From Hydractinia symbiolongicarpus (lineage: Eukaryota > Cnidaria > Hydrozoa > Anthoathecata > Hydractiniidae), in assembly GCF_029227915.1 (NCBI RefSeq), contig NC_079875.1:6882001-6946000 (forward strand): DNA of 64,000 bases. The letters run 5' to 3'. Positions 49,380 to 60,104 of the stretch are shown here, in pieces; position 1 is the first letter of the stretch, and each line of letters starts with the position of its first letter. The notes beneath the pieces were generated by a model, which was given only the letters and a program-made list of their open reading frames with translations, was not told the DNA's origin and did not search any database. The position numbers were made by a program, and so were the translations under genes.

Positions 49380-50157
49380 TTCTAAAGGACGTGAGTTTTG
49401 GAAGGAGTTACAGTGATATCATCGATCAATATATCCAAAAAGAGCTTTTAACGAAGACTTCTCCACCTGATAAATTAAGAAGTAATTGTTGGTGTTTCCC
49501 TATGTTGCAAAGTTAAGACAAGCTAGAATGAAGACAAGAATTGTTGTTGATGCTTAAGCAAAGTTTAAAGGTCTGTCGGTTACTGACAACGTCTATCAAG
49601 GTCCAAAGTTGCAACGTGACTTGTTCAACGTCTCGAAGAGATTTCGCAGGTATCCAGTTGCATTGATCTGCTTCACTGCTGTGGTTATCGTATTGGTGTT
49701 CAACCCGTGGGCAGACCATACTTTTGGATTTTGTGACGTGGATTAGTTCAGACAAAAAGGCCGGGAATCTTTGAATTCAAGCGACTGGTCTTTGGGGTGA
49801 ATGCTTCACCTTTTCAATCTCAATATGTATGTCATGCGCATGCAGAGTACCAGAAAGTATAATTTCTGATGGCTGCAGATACTACCTATATGAAACCTGT
49901 TTTCAACGATGATATGGCCTGTAATATTTACCTGCAGTTATCAAAACAATGGGAAACGGCCACGAAGCATGCAAGGAAATGGCTGTCGAACTCAAAAAAA
50001 AGTTTTAAACAAGATTCCTCAGAACGATAGAGCATCAGAAATTAAATTAGATAACGGAGTAATGTCAACAGTCAAAACATTTGATAAACTTTGGAAATCT
50101 AAGGAATATACTTTCTCATACAATGTTTTTTACCAGAAACTGTACAATAAAGACTAA
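49380..50157 (+). pseudogene. BEL/Pao reverse transcriptase fossil
   Basis: Broken frames give YIQKELLTKTSPPDKLRSNC, then RIVVDA(stop)AKFKGLSVTDN, VYQGPKLQRDLFNVSKRFRR, YPVALIC, FKRLVFGVNASPFQSQYVC, and QLSKQWETATKHARKWLSNS. These match, in order, the BEL/Pao reverse transcriptase. The region of the catalytic Asp pair reads YMKPVFNDDM instead of a clean YMDD, and there are several stops and frameshifts. It is an inactive remnant with no LTRs recognised. Confidence 0.75.
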
Positions 50158-51748
50158 TTTTGCTATTTGTACTGTATAATTATTTTGTAACTAACCTGTA
50201 CAGACTAATAATCAGGCCCCCTGACTGGTTAAGTGATGGTTAAAAAGTGTGCTAGGCTAGTATCATCTTTTTACTGATGTATAAATCAAATTATATGCAA
50301 AAAACTAGATTTTAATTTCAAGATAAAAAGATGTCACCACATCAAATGAAACTACTTTAAAACTACCAATTATTTACATTATGTATAACATGTAATTTTC
50401 CCCGTCAGAGAGCAGCACAGGTATGGAATCACTTTTCAGTATCCATAATAAATGCGTCCTCTTTAAATGAGTTTGAAGCATTTTTAGGTAACCGGAGAAT
50501 ATATATTGTGGTCTATATATCGTGTTCTCCTCGCAAAAATCCTATCAAACGCAATGATTAAAATAATGTAGAAGAAGACAAATTTTTTTTCAACGTATAG
50601 GATCCAAAAATGCAAGAGGTGGACGAAGAATTTGCAAAATAAAATGCTTCTCATAAGAATGAAAAATGTAAATACCAGAAAAATGAATGTTTCAAGTATG
50701 TTGTCATCATGACGGTTGCCATGAGCAAGGATAGTATAAAACAGACCGCACAGAGAAAATTGACCATTTAGCTGCTACACTAAAGTGTTGTCAGCCCATT
50801 TGGTGCCATCTACTGACCGCTAACCGGTTTTTGTGGCAGGCAAGTAAGTTAGAGCAATGCTATTCGTATTCCTGGCGGTAATGTAACATAGTTACAGTCG
50901 GAGGGTAGGAAGAACCAACCGTTAGGATGGAATCCCCAAGAACGTTATAATTTTCCGTTACTTACTTATTTACTTATTTACTAAAGACAAAAACACCCAA
51001 TCCTTGACTCTTTTAATGCCTAAGATGTGCTGTATATTAGCGACGTGCGCATCTTGCATTTCGTTCTATAAATTAAGCAAAAACTGCTTATTTATAGGTT
51101 TTGTTGCGTTGTTGCTGCTGAGGAAGAAATGGGGCTGTTTATTTTGCAACTCACATCTTTTTGTCGTGTGAAACTGGATGGGATTTTCTTCTGAGGCTTT
51201 TTGTGAGGTATCCCTGGCTTAGTTTGGTTGCACTTGTTCTAGGTGTTCTGAGTTTGAGAAGGGGATGAGAAGCATATGCGTGACCTTCCTGAATTTCATG
51301 TTCTTTAAAACTTTTAAGTAACAGTTAAACCTCCCAATCCTATTTGAATTTCACGACAGAACCCTCTTCCACCCTGAGTAAAAGGCCCTGATAAATAGGT
51401 TAACTGCATAGGATAAGGCTATGTCAGGATTTTTGTTATTAAAATTAGCCCCCCTCGCCCAAGCTTTCTAGCACAACAAAGAAGTTTTTTTGAATGTACC
51501 GTCCACTGTAGTTCAGTTAAAAAATATGAAATGTTAAAAGTTTAAATCTTTAGCTAAGGCGACCCAAGGAGGACTTTCGTTCAGCTCATGTAAATGTCCT
51601 GTGAGGCCCCCGTAAACACGGGGACAAAATAGATTCATTCTATATTATTGTAGTGACGATTGTTGTTGCAGGGATAATTTTAAGCTGGCAGCAACTTTTT
51701 TAAATATCGTGTCGTCATTCTCTTAATGTTGTAATGTTCACCCATATA
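50158..51748. other. Intergenic, with a possible reverse transcriptase tail
   Basis: At about 50405-50500 one frame reads RAAQVWNHFSVSIINASSLN then EFEAFL, like the C-terminal end of L2/CR1 proteins. Around 50880-50930 is a GGAGGGTAGGAAGAACCAAC word string common in repeat 3' ends. No gene is recognised. Confidence 0.4.
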
Positions 51749-52051
51749 AAGGGGGATTTTCACGAAGCAAATTGAACGGCGAATTCGACGGCGAATTCGA
51801 TGGCGAATTTGCTTTTTAATTTTCACGACAAAATAAATTAGGCGTCAAAGTCATTGTTTACATTAGTTAACCACGTTCTGATTGGTCAAAAACTAGCAGC
51901 GAAACATTTAGCCGCCAAAAAGTAGGAACTGCTTCTACTTTTCAGCGAAGCGAATATTTCGATGCAAAATCAAAATAAACAAAACTGCGCATGCTCAGAA
52001 ACAATTCGCCGTCGAATTCGCCGTTCAATTCGCTTCGGGAAAATCCCACTT
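51749..52051. mobile_element. 303-bp MITE with 45-50-bp inverted ends
   Basis: Left AAGGGGGATTTTCACGAAGC and right (reverse complement) AAGTGGGATTTTCCCGAAGC, both continuing into AATTGAACGGCGAATTCGAC and GGCGAATT. There are few mismatches over about 48 bases. No coding is seen. The target duplication is not clear. Confidence 0.75.
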
Positions 52052-53739
52052 AACGGTTTAAAAATGTTGCATTTAGCATGTGATTCTTGATTTCTTTATA
52101 AAAGAGGCTGAAAAAAAGTTGAGCGTTTGCCTTCAATTATAATATATTCTGTGAACTCTTGCCGTATAGTGATAGCATATTGTTTGCTCTATTACTTGTC
52201 AGAGAGATGTATTTAACGACATCCAACTTTTTTCCGCCAGGAGCCTTCTCTATCAGATTTCCAGATTCATCTTCTCGGTCGACAAAATTGTTAGCTAATT
52301 CTGATTTTTTTTTTGGTTTCTTTTGTAATTTTTTTGATAGTTTTAGTGGTTGCTACACGTGCAACATTTTCAGGCGCGTGGATGAAATGAAACATTTTCA
52401 CGCGCACGAAATCAGTCCCTCCCCCGTGTGTTGTTGCCTCCTAGCTTTAGAGGCATTAGAATTTCCGCGCTAATACACAAAACCACGTGATATCATTTTG
52501 ATCCGTCGCTTTCGTCAACATTCCGTGATTAGAAAGTCAAAAGATGAAAAAAGACTAGGGTAAAAAATGGCAAATATTTTTTTAGTGTTTTTGTAAAATA
52601 ATGTTTCTCATATTGTCATTTGTATCTGTGTCCCTATTTTAAAAAGATATATCACATAATGCAGGATAACCTAGCCATATAGCATCAAAACGAGTTTTTA
52701 CTACAAACTTTACATTCACTGCTATTTATTTGTATTTCCGTTGTTGACTGTTTACTCGTAGCGACAGCTATATTTGCTAGCTCTATTTGTTATAAGCTGA
52801 CAATTATATTTGTTACTTCCTCAGATAGCTAGAACAACTAACAGTTTTTAGATTTTCGTAGCAAGCTGTAGCCGAGCTAGCTAGCCACATTCAGGAAAAA
52901 AACTAGAGTTAAGGTTGCTATTGCTGCTGTCAGTGGGTCACAATTTATCTCTTCTAATTAGGCTATGGACATGGATTCTGCTGTCCATCGCATTTCTTTT
53001 GAATGCTCAAAGCATTTTTTTAAGCTAAAAGCTATTGTCAGATGATACTTTATATTTTATGATCATTTTCAGCAAAAATTATCAACATATTTCAATTCAG
53101 CATCAACATATATTGAAACAAGCAAAGTTTATACACTAAATACAACTGTCCTTATTAGCAGCCAAACACTGTTTGGCTGCTAATAAATGATCACATAAAC
53201 TAATGCAGTTAAATATTACGCTAAAAAAAACCTTTGATTTAGAAACCCTGTTTTAAAAATCTTATGAAATTTTTGCTGATAAATCCAAATATGCCACTTA
53301 TTTTCCTAGAAAGTTGTGTGTTTTTCTTATTTTAAAATTTAATGATAATAATCTGGATCAGAGAATCAAATTTACCTTTTGACCAACTATATTCTTTTAT
53401 TATTATTTGTGCTATCAGAAGCTTTTTTTTTTTACAGCCATGGTTACATCTGGAACTTTCAAAATGATATTTTTAACACAGCTCGCGTATAGCACAATAG
53501 TCTATCCCCTATAGCCTTTAACTATTCCTATGACATATAATTTCAAGTCCTTTAAAGCCAAATACCTGGAAATTGCTTTAAAAAAGATAACTTGTGAGCA
53601 ACATGTCGTTGTTATTATATATTATGGTGAAAGAAGACAATGAATCTAAAAAGAAGATGCTCATCTATTTTGACTATAGGAAACCTCCTAAGTTATATAT
53701 ATACTATTCTAATTTGAGGTGATGGTCAAAAAGGGGTCA
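52052..53739. other. Intergenic, no gene recognised
   Basis: The open frame at 52159-52473 has no recognisable motif. The one notable structure is a perfect hairpin at 53152-53186, listed separately. Confidence 0.5.
53152..53186. other. Perfect 16-bp hairpin with 3-nt loop
   Basis: The arm TTATTAGCAGCCAAAC is followed by ACT and then its exact reverse complement. No TIR-element context was found around it. Confidence 0.85.
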
Positions 53740-53985
53740 GTCCCACCACAGTCCCAGGTAACCCAAGCCATAAGAGGAAAATTGGGGAGATATCACACTG
53801 TGGCCGGTAAATGTTGCATAGAGTTGTTTGGTAGAGCACAGACCCTAATTGGGTCTGCATAGCTTAAAATGAGGCTCCCCATCCAAGCCATTGCCCCTCC
53901 TGGAAATTATAGATGGGTATATATATCTCCAATATTTGTAAGGCTAGCAATGTAGAATATGCACATTCGTCTGTCTATTTATCTA
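53740..53985 (+). repeat. SINE-like dispersed repeat, copy B
   Basis: Aligns with 35536-35805 through most of its length, with the same order of words and a TCTGTCTATTTATCT tail. No tRNA-like head is obvious in this copy. Confidence 0.75.
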
Positions 53986-54481
53986 ATGGAGCATTTATGT
54001 TATTCAGTCATTTTTAGTAATGTTTTTTTGTGTTTTTTAAATATTTCAGAATTTATTTGCCTATATATTTAAGTATTTCAATGAAAATAGATTTTCTATG
54101 CTGACTATAATAAAATTGTAGTCCTTATTAAACAACCTAAATTTCAATGTATCAGATTTTGTCTTTAGGCTATTATTAGAAAATAGTAACATGCACTAAC
54201 ATTGAGTGGGTATGTATGAGAAGCATCTGCAAACGAAATGCTGAAGGCATGGGTTATCATTGTTTGTATTGTATATCTGCCAGTAACACGTGCAGAAAAA
54301 CAATTTTATATAGGTAGGTTCTTTTATTTAGTTTTTTTACTTTAAATATTTAATTTTGTAGTCTTGGATATTTCATCTAAAATCTATTGTATTGCATATT
54401 TTATCGCACTGTTGTCTGCAAATTTTTTATTATCTCGCCTGCGAAGATAGTATTGGTTTCCAACTCCTATCTAAGTAACTA

Positions 54482-54576
54482 ACTATGTTCTAACTGGTCA
54501 ATTGCAAGTCATCAACGCGTTTTTTTTGACTATGTTCTAACTGGTCAATTGCAAGTCATCAACGCGTTTTTTTTGA
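54482..54576. repeat. 47-bp tandem duplication
   Basis: Two adjacent copies of CTATGTTCTAACTGGTCAAT plus TGCAAGTCATCAACGCG and a T-run, essentially identical. Confidence 0.9.
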
Positions 54577-54598
54577 CGTAATTTTTTTTTAGAAAAAT

Positions 54599-54673
54599 CG
54601 CCTTCGGGTGAGTTCGAACCCATGACCTGTAGGTTCATATTATGACGTCTTAGCTAAATAAGCTATTAGGCCT
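54599..54673 (-). pseudogene. tRNA-like sequence or SINE head
   Basis: About 75 nt on the minus strand. It has a good B-box GGTTCGAACTC and an A-box-like TAGCTTATTTAGC, with CAT in the anticodon region, so it is nearest to a methionine tRNA. The acceptor stem does not pair, so this is not a functional tRNA. Confidence 0.45.
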
Positions 54674-55354
54674 TGAGTACAAATATTTAATTTGACGGCT
54701 TTTAATAATCATTTGTAAAACTGCTTCGTTGTTATTTATTGATGCGAAATCCAAAAGTTTTTTAAATTTCTTTTTGCAAAAGATTTCTCTCAATGAAATA
54801 AATTTGTGTTGTAACTTTCAAGTTCTAAGAATAATCCTAATGAATTTCCCCATTAAAAGAATTTCATAAAAATTTCTATGCTGTACTTTTAAGATAAGGC
54901 TCTTAGATGTATGGGACATAAAAATTTCACATGTAGGTATCTAATAAATAAATATAATAAGTCAGTAAGTATCATAGCCATGGTTCATTTCCCTCACGCC
55001 AGGAACAGCTGTATATAAATCAATTTTTAGGTTTTGTTAGATGACCCCATTATAAAATCAAAAATATATTTTTGCAGTGATGTGTGATTGACATTGATAT
55101 GCGAGATAGTTTATTTAGACAGTTTATGCATCTTGTTTATATATATATGTTAAAAAAAATAGTATATATATATTTAGTTGCTTTTGTGATGTTTACCATT
55201 CTATTACTTTTCTTTGCCATTACTTCAATTAACAGTAAATTGAAAAAGATTGCAATAGCTTGAAAGTAAAAATCATAACTTCATAATACAAAAAGCGAAT
55301 AAACGACTATTTCAATGTACCGTATTTTCCGGTCTATAACCCGCGGGTTATAAG

Positions 55355-55568
55355 TGTTAAACTCGCAGTATGTGTATGACTAACCTGTAGGCTATCTTCA
55401 CAGTTCTCCTAATAACGCAACACCAAATAAACCCAATTGATTTATACACAACACAATATATACCACTATTCTAAACACAATGATTTCACCAGCAAGATTG
55501 GTTCAACACAAGTAAACCCCACTGCCAATTGATTCTTATCAGTATTAGCCTAGAATGGAAGATTAACA
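55355..55568 (-). repeat. Copia 3' LTR
   Basis: 214 bp, direct repeat of 59730-59943. A purine-rich run (AGAAAAAAATAGAGGGAGAT on the minus strand, about 55569-55588) next to it is the expected polypurine tract. Confidence 0.92.
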
Positions 55569-55856
55569 ATCTCCCTCTATTTTTTTCTGCACGTTGTTCA
55601 GTTTATGCGGCTATGGGAGGAATTTATAGCAACTCCTACTCGCTTAGTATAGTGGTCCTGAGGAGAAATTGGCTTTTCACCAATGCCCTCTACTATACAA
55701 GTCTTGATCAAACAGTTACCGAAGACTATTCTTTCTTGGGTCCTTAGTTGTGTGATGCCAAGTGCTAAGTGGTGTTTCAGCAATGAATTCTGAAAAATAA
55801 AACTCAAAAAAAACTTTATAAAAAAAACATTTTGAAAACACAAATTTGATTGGTCG

Positions 55857-56954
55857 CTAATACTCATCATGACCATTTTGTAGCACATTCTGTAGAAGTG
55901 TGCTATTTGCTCCTTGCTTTGTTAACACATCTGCTAACTGATGTTTGGTGGGAGTCCACTTCAATATAACTTCCTTTTGATTGATGTTCTGTCTGAGAGA
56001 AGCCATGTCAACTCTTGATCGCTTATCTTCTAAAGCTTTTGTTGAATATGCAGCTTCATACAAAGATTTGTTATCTGTGTAGCACAAGATACCTTCTAGA
56101 TCTGTCTTCAAAATTTCCATTATTACATTTTTCACCCAGATACATGCATCAATACCATTAACAAGTGCTAAGGTTTCTGCTGCAAGTGTGCTACGCGCAA
56201 CTCTCTTAATCTTTTTTGACTGCCATGTGATAGGTGTCGTGGTGTTCTCAACACCTTTAAGAAAAACAAAAATTCCACTTGGAGAGCTTCCGTCATGTAG
56301 ATTTCCAAATGAGGGGTCAGCGTACTTGAACCAATAAAATAAAGCCTCATCAAATAAAGACATTTTCATTCCCAAACCAATTAACTGTTCCTTTACTCGT
56401 ACATACCAAGCTCTTAAAGCATCAGCAAGGCCATATACCACTTTATTCAATTTCCAAAGAACCCCTATTACGTTTGCTTCCTTTGGGGGTTTTATAATTA
56501 CTTTTCTATCAATCAGGTTACCTTGAAGAAATGCTGTTTTGACATCTAAGGTGTGGCATTCCCATTCGTTAGTTGCTGACATTGTGAGTACAATTCGCAG
56601 ACTTTCTTTTGAAAACGTTGGGGAGTCGTTAGTCAGATTTTGAACCTCCTCTTCTTCAAAACCTCTTATGACCAAACGAGCTTTGACAATTTTGTTGCCC
56701 TCTATATTTTTTGTTGTGATTACCCATCTTGTAGATATTGTAGATTGACTTCTGTCTTCAACAGTGGAGAAAACATTGTTGTCTTGCCAGTTGGTTAATT
56801 CTTTAAATTTCGCATTCAAGACCTCGTCTTCAATAGTTGCTTTTATCGCTAATAATACTTCTTCAGTGTCATTGGCTTCAACGACCAGTTGCCATTCACT
56901 CACACATCTTTTGAAATCTAACCAATATTTCACCTGTGTCTTCATTTTGCACAT
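55857..56954 (-). pseudogene. Copia reverse transcriptase / RNase H with internal deletion
   Basis: 365 residues open. The first part has STRWVITTKNIEGNKIVKAR, LVIRGFEEE, HTLDVKTAFLQG and VVYGLADALRAWY (reverse transcriptase fingers and palm). It then jumps from EALFYWF directly to KYADPSFGNLHDGSSPSGIF in the RNase H-side region. The segment that should hold the YVDD catalytic motif and thumb is absent, without breaking the frame. The RNase H part has STLAAETLAL, CYTDNKSLYEA and HQLADVLTKQ. The protein cannot be an active reverse transcriptase. Confidence 0.85.
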
Positions 56955-57074
56955 TTAAACAGTTGCCATATTGCCTGCCTTCTTTTCCTTTTCTACTCAC
57001 TTTACCTGCTCTACTGTGAACTAATCCTTTAATCCACTCACTGTCCGGAGTTAGCTTATAGATGGCTCTGGTTT

Positions 57075-57290
57075 TTAACTTTGGTATTCCTTGAAATATA
57101 GAGGTATTGCCTTTTTTTCATTGACTGTGGTTTTACTTTTTAATGTTTTATTAGATCTTTCTTTTATTGATATCCCATTTATTTGTGACTTATCAATGGC
57201 TGCATCCTCAGTTACTGGTGCTTCTGTTACTGGTACTTCCATAGTATTACTTTCAAGATCAACTATGTCAAAAATTTCAATGTGAAACAC
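57075..57290 (-). pseudogene. Copia linker region
   Basis: A 71-residue open stretch between integrase and reverse transcriptase parts, rich in Val, Thr and Lys. It has no domain and fits the variable linker of copia polyproteins. Confidence 0.5.
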
Positions 57291-57311
57291 AGTTATCCAA
57301 CTGCATAGTTG

Positions 57312-58487
57312 TTACTTCTGGGCTCTTTCCAGAGTCTTGTGATGGTTTCTGTGAATGTACAACCGACAAATGTGGACTCTCACATAACTTGCACCATGCG
57401 TGACAAGTACTTGTTTATTTTCTTGTCCAATTACAGTGCCTGGTCCATGCCGTTTTTCGCTCTCTTTTCTTTTATAAAAGACTTTATCTCTAGTTACATA
57501 CTGCACATCTTTGTAACACTGGACATTATGCCGCAATGCTCTACGTATTCTTTCAGAAGATTCTGCTGCTATGAATGCTCTTTGTGATGCATGCATCACA
57601 GCAAGGTTATGGGCCACAGTCTTACTTGAAACTGTATCATTAATGGCTGGTAACTGATCAGTGAGGATGCAGGGATAGTCATAGTTTTTACCAAAAACAA
57701 GCTGGTTTGGTGAGAATCCATTGTTGTTTGATAAAAAAGTTTTGGCACTAATAGCCCAGAAAAGTGCTCGATTAGGTGTACATTTTGTATCCTCTATAAT
57801 CTTACTCAGCATTTCGTTAATGATACCATTGTGTCGCTCTGATAGCCCATTCGACCAAGGACTTTCGGCTGCTGTTGTGGAAAACCTTATGTTAAATTGC
57901 TCACACATTTCTTCATACACTTTATTGATAAATTTTCCTCCATTGTCAGCCAGAAACTTTCTTGGTTGACTAAATCTTGTTAACCAAATTTCAAAGATAA
58001 TGTCTGTTATCACATCTTCATCTTTTGTCTTTGTTGACTTTGAAGATAAAAATCGTGTGAAAGTATCTGTGATATAAATAAACCACAATAATTGTGAAAG
58101 TTGCACTAAATCTAAAGCCATACACTCATTGAATTCCGACGACATTGGTAAGCCAACAATATGACGTGGTCTTGGTTTTCTATACTTAAGGCATACTTTA
58201 CAAGAGTGTGAGACATTATCAATTAATTTCATGATTTCACTCCGGTCCTCTAAAAAGGAATTTGATGCTTTAATAAGAGATTTTAATTTCTCAGCCCTTG
58301 GATGACAGAACTGACGATGAAGTTTGACGATCTTGCTCTTTTTGGATTTTTCACTTGCGCATACAAAGGCAACTTGAGGAAGCAAGTGGTCATAATTCTT
58401 TTCATCTAATTCTATTCTGTTGTTGTTTAAAGGTATGCAACAGTGACCTGTGGTGGTAAATTTTAAAGGATGGCATTCTCCAAACAT
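57312..58487 (-). pseudogene. Copia integrase
   Basis: 391 residues open. The N-terminal His/Cys finger has HRQFCHP and CKVCLKYR. The catalytic core has Asp in ECMALDLVQLS, Asp in KFLADNGGKF and Glu in SPWSNGLSERHNGI. The core triad is intact, but the frame is separated from the protease upstream and from the linker downstream. Confidence 0.85.
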
Positions 58488-58510
58488 TTTAACAGTATCG
58501 TTGCTAAAAT

Positions 58511-58792
58511 CTAAAACTGATCTGCTTTTCTCATAGATGTTTTACTCAAAAGCAAAGGTATTTCATTGGGTACAACTTCTGTTTCTAGACTAACCTCTTT
58601 TGAACTAATGATTACAGGTAAGATTACTCGTTTTATGGAACAAACTGCTTCGCTATCTCCAAATTTAAATCTTTTTCCACCTGGATACTCTTCTAGCAGT
58701 TTATCACTATCAATATTATCAATGAAACATTGGTACCAATTCTTACCACAGACTGTTTTGGTACAACCACAGTCTAAAACTGCACATGACAA
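58511..58792 (-). pseudogene. Copia protease region
   Basis: A 93-residue frame with AVLDCGCTKTVCG at the aspartic protease active site (copia proteases usually have DSG or DCG here). It overlaps the end of gag in another frame, and a stop separates it from the integrase. Confidence 0.7.
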
Positions 58793-59559
58793 AGTTTACC
58801 AACAAGGGATTGCATTTCACTTTCTTTAATTTTAGAAAAAAATGTAACTTTTGAACGACTCTCTTCCTTTTTCACATCTTCAGACTCCTGATTCTCATAA
58901 GAATGAGGACAATTCATAGCCCAGTGATAAATGGACTGACAAATATTGCACTTTGAAATATTTCCAAATTCATCAGGCGGATTCATTACTCTGTTACTGG
59001 ATCTCATTTTCCTCCATCCATATCTTTGATTTGGTGATGCAGCCCTTCCTCTTTTAAACCTTGAACGCTGATATCCACCTCTTTTAGTAAAGTAATTCTG
59101 CTCCGTAGAATCTGCACTTGCCTGTAAAACAGGATCTATCTTTACAGCATCATTTGACACAGATGAGGCCACAGTATCACCAAATATTTTCTTTAACTGT
59201 AATACCATTGAATCATAGCGTAATTCATTTATAGTTGCTCTAGCCAACTGTTGCTGCTCTGGTGTAAGATTAGCGCTTTGAAAAACTCGGTATGCCAAAA
59301 CTCCATCAGGAAGTTCCATACGGTGAACTTGGATTTTGTGATATGATCGTTCAAACTCTATAAGGTAATCATTCATGCTCATCTCAGAGGGTCGTTTAAA
59401 TTTTTCAAAGGTTTCATAAGCCAGGTACGGAGTTTGATTTTCATTCTTTAAGTAAATTTTGTCCAATCTGTCAGTAATAGCTTTTACCCCAGTTGTGGCA
59501 CTGATTTGTTCAATTTCCAATTCCAATACTGCTTCTTTAGCTTTTCCTATTAATCCCAT
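58774..59559 (-). pseudogene. Copia gag with zinc knuckle
   Basis: 261 residues. A capsid-like helical region includes FKRPSEMSMNDYLIEFERSY and ANLTPEQQQLARATI. A basic stretch (RSRFKRGRAA) is followed by the CX2CX4HX4C knuckle CNICQSIYHWAMNC. The frame is intact, but it belongs to a defective element. Confidence 0.8.
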
Positions 59560-59714
59560 GAATATAGCTGGCCCTTGTTTTTCTGCCTTTAGTTCTGTGA
59601 GTGCTTACCATATTTGAACTTCTTTTTTTCCAGTCTTTATAACTGGACTCTGTATTCAATGATGGTGGCGGTACCTAACTTTTTGACATTTCTCTATGAT
59701 ACTTTGCAATTTAT

Positions 59715-59727
59715 TCCTCTGCTACCA
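59715..59727 (-). other. Copia primer binding site for initiator tRNA-Met
   Basis: On the minus strand, two bases after the 5' LTR, TGGTAGCAGAGGA is complementary to the 3' end of animal initiator methionine tRNA (…TCCTCTGCTACCA) over 13 bases. Confidence 0.85.
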
Positions 59728-59729
59728 TT

Positions 59730-59943
59730 TGTTAAACTCACAGTATGTGTATGACTAACCTGTAGGTTATCTTCACAGTTCTCCTAATAACGCAACACCA
59801 AATAAACCCAATTGATTTAGACACAACACAATATATACCACTATTCTTAACACAATGATTTCATTAGCAAGGTTGGTTCAACACAAGTAAAACCCACCAC
59901 CAATTGATTCTTATTAGTAATCGCCTAGAATGGAAGATTAACA
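59730..59943 (-). repeat. Copia 5' LTR
   Basis: 214 bp, same ends as the 3' LTR (TGTTAATC...TTTAACA on the minus strand). Confidence 0.92.
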
Positions 59944-60104
59944 ATAAGTTCATTTTTACGACTTCCACCCCTGGTGTGGGCTATAATGTGCGGTTTATGT
60001 GATAGGTTTTATTAAATTTTCAATTATGTTTTTTCTATTGTATTTTCTTGTGAAATTTAAAGTTTTTACATTCAATGAAGAAAATAGTACATCATCATTC
60101 TACA

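Larger units (their letters stand above)
53986..55317. other. Intergenic, with a duplication and a tRNA-like sequence
   Basis: No protein gene is seen. A 47-bp direct duplication lies at 54482-54576 and a tRNA-like pseudogene follows on the minus strand. Confidence 0.5.
55355..59943 (-). mobile_element. Ty1/copia LTR retrotransposon, defective
   Basis: 4589 bp on the minus strand, with two 214-bp LTRs starting TG and ending CA and a perfect 5-bp duplication ATAAG (55350-55354 and 59944-59948). Order from the 5' end: gag, protease, integrase, reverse transcriptase/RNase H. This is the copia order (integrase before reverse transcriptase). Frames are broken and the catalytic part of the reverse transcriptase is missing. 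The LTRs differ at about 13 of 214 positions, so the insertion is not recent. Confidence 0.92.

Noticed and set aside
54599-54673. Functional methionine tRNA
   Set aside because: The acceptor stem does not pair and the D arm is poor; only the B box and length fit.
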